Positions 26,186 to 28,899 of a DNA stretch of 28,899 nt are shown here, piece by piece. Each line of letters opens with the position of its first letter. Position 1 is the first letter of the stretch. Position numbers and translations under genes: made by a program. Origin of the DNA: JAICUY01 sp035708065 (GTDB taxonomy: Bacteria; Chloroflexota; Limnocylindria; QHBO01). The notes under the pieces are model-generated. The model made no database searches and was not told where the DNA came from. It was given only the letters and a program-made list of their open reading frames with translations. The stretch spans positions 1 through 28,899 of the forward strand of contig DASSTC010000009.1 of NCBI GenBank assembly GCA_035708065.1, written 5' to 3'.

Positions 26186-27631
26186 ATGGCCACCGGCAAG
26201 GTGATCCAGATCACGGGACCCGTGATCGACGTGGAGTTCCCCGCAGGCGAGCTGCCCGCGATCTATAACGCGCTGCACATCAAGCGACCGTCCGCCGGGC
26301 AGGAGGAGTTCGAGAGCGGTGACGGCGGCGCCGGCGCGCGGTCGGATGCCGAGCTCGTCGTGGCCGAGGTCCAGAACCACCTGGGCAACAACTGGGTGCG
26401 CACCGTCGCGATGTCGACGACCGACGGCCTGGCCCGCGGCCTCGATGCCGTGGACACCGGCGCGCCGATCACCGTCCCGGTGGGCGAGCCGACGCTCGGC
26501 CGCGTGTTCAACGTCCTCGGCGAGCCGGTCGACGGCAAGGGCCCGGTCAAGGTCGAGGAGACCCTGCCGATCCATCGCGACCCGCCCGCCTTCGAGGACA
26601 TGGAGACCGAGGCGCAGGTCTTCGAGACCGGCATCAAGGTCATCGACCTCATCGCGCCGTTCAAGCGCGGCGGCAAGGTCGGCGTCTTCGGCGGCGCCGG
26701 CGTCGGCAAGACGGTCATCATCCAGGAGCTGATCCGCAACATCGCCGCCGAGCACTCCGGCTACTCGGTCTTCGCCGGGGTGGGCGAGCGCTCGCGGGAG
26801 GGCAACGACCTCATCGGTGAGATGAAGGAGTCCGGCGTCCTGGACAAGACCGTCATGGTCTTCGGCCAGATGAACGAGCCTCCCGGCGCGCGCCAGCGCG
26901 TCGGCCTCACCGGGCTGACGATGGCCGAGTACTTCCGCGACGTCGAGGGGCGCGACATCCTGCTGTTCATCGACAACATCTTCCGATTCACCCAGGCCGG
27001 CTCCGAGGTCTCGGCGCTCCTCGGCCGCATGCCGTCGGCGGTGGGCTATCAGCCGACGCTCGCCACCGAGATGGGCGACCTGCAGGAGCGCATCACGTCG
27101 ACGAAGAAGGGCGCGATCACCTCGCTGCAGGCGATCTTCGTTCCCGCGGACGACTACACCGATCCGGCCCCTGCCACCACCTTCGGTCACCTCGACTCGA
27201 CGGTGCGGCTGGAGCGCTCGATCGTCGAGCTCGGCATCTACCCGGCGGTCGATCCGCTGACCTCGACCTCGACCGTCCTCGCCCCGCGTGTCGTCGGCGA
27301 GGATCACTTCGAGGTGGCGCGCGAGGTCCAGCGCACGCTGCAGCGCTACAAGGACCTGCAGGACATCATCGCCATCCTCGGCATGGACGAGCTCTCCGAG
27401 GAGGACAAGGTCACCGTCTCTCGCGCACGCCGCCTGCAGCGCTTCATGTCGCAGCCGTTCTTCGTGGGCGAGAAGTTCACCGGCGTCGCCGGCAAGTACG
27501 TCGAGCGCAAGGAGACGGTCCGCGGCTTCCGGGAGATCCTCGAGGGCAAGTACGACAACCTGCCCGAGCAGGCGTTCTTCATGGCCGGACCCATCGAGGA
27601 CGTCGTGGCCAACGCGGAGAAGATGGGTTGA
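26186..27631 (+). CDS. atpD: F1F0 ATP synthase subunit beta
   Basis: This catalytic F1 subunit has 481 residues. The P-loop GGAGVGKTVIIQELI has Lys175 (GGAGVGKT at 169-176). GERSREGNDL holds the catalytic Glu region. DILLFIDNIFRFTQAGSEVSALLGR is the Walker B stretch, and the C-terminal DELSEEDKVTVSRAR is the DELSEED lever. A 15-residue Gly/Glu-rich insert (about 38-52) lies in the N-terminal beta barrel. The ATG at 26186 is 38 bases after atpG, with AAGGAG upstream. Confidence 0.98.
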   Translation: MATGKVIQITGPVIDVEFPAGELPAIYNALHIKRPSAGQEEFESGDGGAGARSDAELVVAEVQNHLGNNWVRTVAMSTTDGLARGLDAVDTGAPITVPVGEPTLGRVFNVLGEPVDGKGPVKVEETLPIHRDPPAFEDMETEAQVFETGIKVIDLIAPFKRGGKVGVFGGAGVGKTVIIQELIRNIAAEHSGYSVFAGVGERSREGNDLIGEMKESGVLDKTVMVFGQMNEPPGARQRVGLTGLTMAEYFRDVEGRDILLFIDNIFRFTQAGSEVSALLGRMPSAVGYQPTLATEMGDLQERITSTKKGAITSLQAIFVPADDYTDPAPATTFGHLDSTVRLERSIVELGIYPAVDPLTSTSTVLAPRVVGEDHFEVAREVQRTLQRYKDLQDIIAILGMDELSEEDKVTVSRARRLQRFMSQPFFVGEKFTGVAGKYVERKETVRGFREILEGKYDNLPEQAFFMAGPIEDVVANAEKMG

Positions 27632-27732
27632 TGCGATTGTCCACCGCGATCGCTCGCGGCGCTGCAACGCTCGCCAGTGCGCCGGCCGGTCGCCTCGACT
27701 CCTCTGCCGTGGCCCTCACGGAGGTGCCGTAG

Positions 27733-28143
27733 ATGCCGTTACAGCTCGAGATCGTCACGCCCGAGCGCCGCGCGTTCACCGATGAGGTGGACATGGTCGT
27801 GGTGCCCGGCATCGAGGGCCAGCTCGGCATCCTGCCGCACCACACGCCCCTGATCAGTGCCTTGGGCACCGGCGAGCTGAAGATCAAGCAGGCCGGCACG
27901 GAGCAGGTGATGCTCATCTCCGGCGGCTTCGTCGAGGTGCGGCCCGACAAGGTCGTGATCATGGCCGACGTCGCCGAGCATTCCGACGAGATCGACGAGG
28001 CGCGTGCCGTCGAGGCGCGGCGCCAGGCCGAGGCGGAGCTCCAGGAAGCGCACGAGCCGGCCGACCTCGCCCGGATCCGTGCGGCCCTGCAGACGGCGCT
28101 CATGCGCGAGCGAATCGCCACGCGCCGTCGTTCGCGGGGTTAG
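27733..28143 (+). CDS. atpC: F1F0 ATP synthase subunit epsilon
   Basis: This 136-residue protein has the N-terminal beta sandwich (LQLEIVTPERRAFTDEVDMV, then GIEGQLGILPHHTPLISAL) and SGGFVEVRPDKVVIMAD. The C-terminal Ala/Glu/Arg-rich helical hairpin can reach into F1 and inhibit ATP hydrolysis. The ATG at 27733 has GGAG at 27720-27723. The gap of about 100 bases after atpD is the widest in the operon apart from its leader, and holds no gene or clear structure. It is the last gene of the synthase. Confidence 0.95.
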   Translation: MPLQLEIVTPERRAFTDEVDMVVVPGIEGQLGILPHHTPLISALGTGELKIKQAGTEQVMLISGGFVEVRPDKVVIMADVAEHSDEIDEARAVEARRQAEAELQEAHEPADLARIRAALQTALMRERIATRRRSRG

Positions 28144-28418
28144 GGCGGGGAGGGCGCAGCGGCGGTCCGAGCGTCGCCGTCCGCCCGTAGCACCCACCGC
28201 GCCGCCCTTCGCCGACTGCGCAGATGACGCGCTGGAGAGCGTTAAGGGTCTCGGTGACGCGCGGAGGACAGCTCCGCGGGCCGGGCTGAGCACGAATCAC
28301 GACGCAATCCCCCCCACTGCGTCGCCTGGACTCGGATAACGCGAACAGGGGCGACATTTGCGCCTTCGGGACCCGTCGACCGCCCGGCCGCCCACCAGCA
28401 CTTCATCGGCAGCCGCGT
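28144..28418. other. Intergenic region after atpC
   Basis: About 275 bases without a supportable gene. The only clear structure is the hairpin at 28260-28278. Short frames crossing it have no family features and lack a ribosome-binding site. The AT-richer stretch before 28360 gave no recognisable RNA family. Confidence 0.6.
28260..28278 (+). terminator. Hairpin downstream of the atp operon
   Basis: CGCGGAG/CTCCGCG make a seven-pair stem with a GACAG loop, about 117 bases after the atpC stop. GGCC-rich sequence follows instead of a U-tract, so function as an intrinsic terminator is uncertain. Confidence 0.35.
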
Positions 28419-28424
28419 TAGCAT
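28419..28424 (+). promoter_or_regulatory. -10-like hexamer, leaderless start of the Cys/His protein
   Basis: TAGCAT lies eight bases before the ATG at 28433, the same hexamer as before tsaC. It selects this ATG over an in-frame ATG at 28358 that would add 25 low-complexity residues. Confidence 0.5.
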
Positions 28425-28432
28425 CGGTCTCG

Positions 28433-28759
28433 ATGCAGACCTGCGACCAGTGCGGCACCCGCGCGCCACAGCTGCCGGTGCGGATCGAGATCGTGCGCGA
28501 GAGCGGACCCATCGGTCTGGCCGGAGCGCCCGGCCCGGGCGAGACGATCAACTTCACCAAGGGCTACACCTTCTGCAAGCCGGACCACGCCTACGAGTGG
28601 GCCCGCGAGCGGCGCTACATGCTCTGCAACCGTCAGCCGACGACGTTCGAGGCGGGCATGCAGCCCTACCTTCCGAGCCGCCACATGGGCGGCCGGCTGG
28701 GGCTGTGCGACGGCCATCACACCGGCGGCCACGAGTGGAAGGAAGCCTGGCCCGGCTAG
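28433..28759 (+). CDS. Small Cys/His-rich putative zinc-binding protein
   Basis: This 108-residue protein of unknown function begins MQTCDQCGTRAPQLPVRIEI, a CxxC knuckle (Cys4, Cys7). Further potential ligands are Cys48 and His52 (FCKPDH), Cys65 (MLCNRQ) and Cys92 with His95/His96 (LCDGHH). This pattern suggests one or two zinc sites. The middle holds GPGETINFTKGYTFC. There is no membrane segment or signal peptide. It stands alone between atpC and murA with its own -10 hexamer. I do not recognise a named family. Confidence 0.75.
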   Translation: MQTCDQCGTRAPQLPVRIEIVRESGPIGLAGAPGPGETINFTKGYTFCKPDHAYEWARERRYMLCNRQPTTFEAGMQPYLPSRHMGGRLGLCDGHHTGGHEWKEAWPG

Positions 28760-28767
28760 GGCCGGGC

Positions 28768-28773
28768 TAGACT
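28768..28773 (+). promoter_or_regulatory. -10-like hexamer, leaderless start of murA
   Basis: TAGACT lies nine bases before the murA ATG, with no Shine-Dalgarno between. The hexamer is identical to those before rplU and rpiB. Confidence 0.5.
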
Positions 28774-28782
28774 GACCGCTCC

Positions 28783-28899
28783 ATGCAGAAGTTCATCGTC
28801 ACCGGCGGCGCAGCGCTTCGCGGTGAGGTGCGGATCGCGGGCGCGAAGAACGCCGTGCTGAAGCTGATGGCGGCATCGGTCCTGAGCGACCAACCGTCG
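28783..28899 (+). CDS. murA: UDP-N-acetylglucosamine 1-carboxyvinyltransferase (5' part only)
   Basis: The visible 39 residues, starting MQKFIVTGGAALRGEVRIAG and continuing AKNAVLKLMAASVLSDQPS, are the N-terminus of MurA. The enzyme transfers enolpyruvate from phosphoenolpyruvate to UDP-GlcNAc, the first committed step of peptidoglycan synthesis. The GAKN motif holds the conserved Lys and Asn. The catalytic Cys loop lies beyond the window. MurA after the atp operon is a common gene order in Gram-positive-related bacteria. A MurA-like paralogue cannot be excluded from so short a piece. Confidence 0.88.
   Translation, partial: MQKFIVTGGAALRGEVRIAGAKNAVLKLMAASVLSDQPS

Noticed and set aside
28144..28432. 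SRP RNA, tmRNA or 6S RNA after atpC
   Set aside because: No family core motifs (for example the GGTCAGG...GGAAGGAAGCAGCC type) could be found on either strand.

Overview
The window is GC-rich bacterial chromosome packed with conserved housekeeping genes. There is no sign of prophage, insertion sequence, CRISPR array, tRNA or rRNA. The GC bias, the gene orders (DUF2344-rplU-rpmA, rpmE-DUF1385-prfA-prmC, the atp operon followed by murA) and the protein variants fit a high-GC Chloroflexota lineage, perhaps Limnocylindria-like. A deep actinobacterial-type lineage is the main alternative. This placement is inference; no marker search was possible.

Minus strand, 1-6690: one apparent operon reads parA > parB > gyrB > small DUF4287-like protein > PaaI-type thioesterase > gyrA (3' end outside the window). 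A parS-like 16-mer (6798-6813, one mismatch to the bacterial consensus) lies just upstream of parA, so chromosome segregation and DNA gyrase share a locus. Plus strand, 6980-10549: a divergent elongasome operon, mreD > mrdA (PBP2) > rodA, without mreB or mreC. An AI-2E/UPF0118 permease (10752-11948, minus) converges on rodA.

Plus strand, 11994-20520: DUF2344 protein, then a translation block rplU > rpmA > rpmE > DUF1385 > prfA > prmC, then tsaC, rpiB, a double-GNAT protein and glyA. Plus strand, 20774-28143: the complete F-type ATP synthase operon, two small AtpZ/AtpI-like membrane proteins followed by atpB-E-F-H-A-G-D-C. A small Cys/His protein and the 5' end of murA close the window.

The non-obvious content is mostly non-coding. 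(1) Two diverged copies of a roughly 162-bp element with inverted-repeat ends (10570-10730 and 20553-20714) sit just downstream of rodA and glyA. They are collinear internally, which makes them a candidate interspersed repeat family. (2) At least seven genes carry a TAnnnT -10-like hexamer only 6-9 nt before the start codon, implying widespread leaderless transcription, while operon-internal genes often use Shine-Dalgarno sites. (3) rplU has the best promoter of the window (TTGACA-17-TAGACT) and a structured leader of about 80 nt. (4) Gyrase carries Leu and Phe at positions matching E. coli GyrA S83 and GyrB K447. (5) Several conserved proteins (bL21, AtpA, AtpB, the permease) have low-complexity C-terminal tails.
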